Below, piece by piece: positions 4,649 to 5,292 of a stretch of DNA of 5,292 nt. The stretch lies in contig CAJFUU010000186.1 in NCBI GenBank assembly GCA_904420265.1, positions 1-5,292 of the forward strand, written 5' to 3'. Source of the DNA: an uncultured Clostridia bacterium (GTDB lineage: Bacteria; Bacillota; Clostridia; Christensenellales; Aristaeellaceae). A model generated the notes under the pieces. That model was not told where the DNA came from. It was given only the letters and a program-made list of their open reading frames with translations, and made no database searches. A program made the position numbers and the translations under genes. Each line of letters starts with the position of its first letter. Positions within the stretch are counted from its first letter, which is position 1.

Positions 4649-4971
4649 GGAACGGCCGGTGCTGCGCGATTTGCCTGCGGATTGTGTTTTTGCGGCGGCG
4701 CGCAATCTTCTTCCGGCGATCTCGTTTGCCCGGCGCGATGCACGGCCGGAATTTTGCAAAGAACGCAAGCGAATTGCGGAAAGGCTGTGGGTGCAAAAGG
4801 CGCGGAATCCCGTTGAGACGCGGCGCCCGACGGGGCTGATTTCGGGCCGGCGCTTCTTCAATGGTCGTGGGTGTTTAGCCGCGCATAAAGCGAATATAAA
4901 CGCGCCGCCTCGCATTTCACATGCCTGCCTGAAACAGTTTTCTTTTTAGACACAATTTTCCTGGCTGGACG

Positions 4972-4980
4972 TGGTATAAT
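4972..4980 (+). promoter_or_regulatory. Extended -10 promoter of the ABC transporter gene
   Basis: TGGTATAAT at 4972-4980 is a perfect TATAAT with the TGn extension. No good -35 box is at the normal spacing; TAGACA at 4947-4952 would need a 22-nt spacer. Transcription should start near 4987, about 25 nt before the ATG. The upstream part, from about 4931, is A/T-rich compared with the spacer. Confidence 0.75.
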
Positions 4981-5011
4981 TATATCGTCATAAAGGGTGG
5001 AGGCGGTGCGC

Positions 5012-5292
5012 ATGGCCTATGTCGAGTTTCGCAAGGTCAAAAAACAATATCGCATGGGCGAGGTAACCATCGACGCGCTGCGCGATGTGAGCTTTGAAAT
5101 AGAGAAGGGCGAAATTTGCGTCATTGTCGGCGCGTCCGGCGCGGGCAAGACTACGCTTTTGAACATATTGGGCGGCATGGACACGCTCACCAAGGGGCAT
5201 GTGTTGCTGGATGGGCGCGATATTTCCCGCTATTCGGCCAAAGCGCTGACCAAATACCGCCGCTATGACATCGGCTTTGTTTTCCAGTTTTA
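5012..5292 (+). CDS. ABC transporter ATP-binding protein (MacB/LolD-type), N-terminal fragment
   Basis: The first 93 residues of a nucleotide-binding domain are present; the window edge cuts the gene. Y13 fits the aromatic A-loop position. Walker A is GASGAGKTT (40-48) with K46 and T47. It is followed by LLNILGGMD, the usual sequence of the MacB/LolD/FtsE-like group. The Q-loop glutamine is Q92 in IGFVFQF, and the next codon begins TA, consistent with the expected Tyr. This group pairs with FtsX-like permeases in lipoprotein release, peptide export or antibiotic-peptide resistance; a permease gene would be expected downstream. GGAGG (4999-5003) lies 8 nt before the ATG. The signature motif, Walker B and partner lie outside the window, so substrate and direction are unknown. 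It has its own promoter and is probably not co-transcribed with the kinase operon. Confidence 0.93.
   Translation, partial: MAYVEFRKVKKQYRMGEVTIDALRDVSFEIEKGEICVIVGASGAGKTTLLNILGGMDTLTKGHVLLDGRDISRYSAKALTKYRRYDIGFVFQF

Larger units (their letters stand above)
2868..4950. other. Gene-less, stem-loop-rich spacer of about 2.1 kb
   Basis: No open frame here combines a ribosome binding site, a sensible start and recognisable protein character. The longest frames give Arg/Ala/Pro/Cys-rich products that change with the repeats. By hand I count about twenty short inverted repeats with stems of 6-14 bp, roughly one per 100 bases, and several exact direct repeats of 10-16 bases. The six-mer TTTGCC appears 7 times on the plus strand and its complement 4 times, far above the roughly one expected in total. 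No tRNA, rRNA, CRISPR array, integrase or transposase is visible. It may be a mosaic of decayed small repeat elements or a structured transcript. Confidence 0.7.

Noticed and set aside
4216..4915. Overlapping open frames on both strands (4216-4839 plus, 4358-4915 minus)
   Set aside because: Both lack ribosome binding sites and give Arg/Ala-rich sequence with no motif. Open frames on both strands are expected at this GC content.
4931..4948. Intrinsic terminator (GAAA...TTTC followed by T5) before the ABC promoter
   Set aside because: The stem is only 4 bp of A/T-rich pairs with one G-C, too weak to stand out from A/T-rich promoter DNA.
2868..4950. CRISPR array
   Set aside because: The repeats are only 10-16 bases, irregularly spaced and few in each class, with no constant repeat-spacer unit and no cas gene.
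4935..4960. Direct repeat CAGTTTTC/CAATTTTC upstream of the ABC promoter as a regulator site
   Set aside because: The 18-nt step does not fit OmpR-family binding and the repeats do not match those at 138-160; low-complexity T-runs explain the similarity.

Overview
The window looks like chromosomal DNA from a GC-rich Bacillota bacterium, most likely an anaerobic Clostridia-type organism. Three things point there. The ribosome binding sites are strong (AAGGAGG, GGGGGAGG, GGAGG), each 8 nt before its ATG. The promoters are of the extended -10 type (TGnTATAAT). The gene families fit: a DUF4342 protein, an OmpR-type regulator with a HAMP-type kinase, and a MacB/LolD-type ABC ATPase. No species can be named from the sequence alone.

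Layout. At the left edge, the first codons of an HMGL/LeuA/CimA-type gene run leftwards on the minus strand from a well-formed promoter. A short divergent spacer (about 45-231) also holds a plus-strand extended -10 promoter with CCCGTT-type direct repeats upstream. That promoter should drive a three-gene unit: a small UBA-like plus membrane protein (232-786), an OmpR/PhoB response regulator (859-1548) and a membrane histidine kinase (1545-2867). Regulator and kinase overlap by 4 nt (ATGA). A GC-rich hairpin lies between the first and second genes. The kinase should sense an envelope signal and phosphorylate D53 of the regulator. The role of the DUF4342 protein is unknown, but its operon position suggests a membrane accessory or output of the system.

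The unusual part is 2868 to about 4950. This roughly 2.1 kb spacer has no believable gene. It carries about twenty short stem-loops, roughly one per 100 bases. It also carries several exact dispersed repeats of 10-16 bases; one 16-base repeat also forms the last codons of the kinase gene. A number of the imperfect stems keep G-U pairs that work only in plus-strand RNA. It may be a mosaic of old small repeat elements, a long structured RNA or 3' UTR, or both.

At the right edge, a third promoter, sharing the 10-mer GTGGTATAAT with the operon promoter, precedes an ABC transporter ATPase gene that the window cuts off just after the Q-loop.
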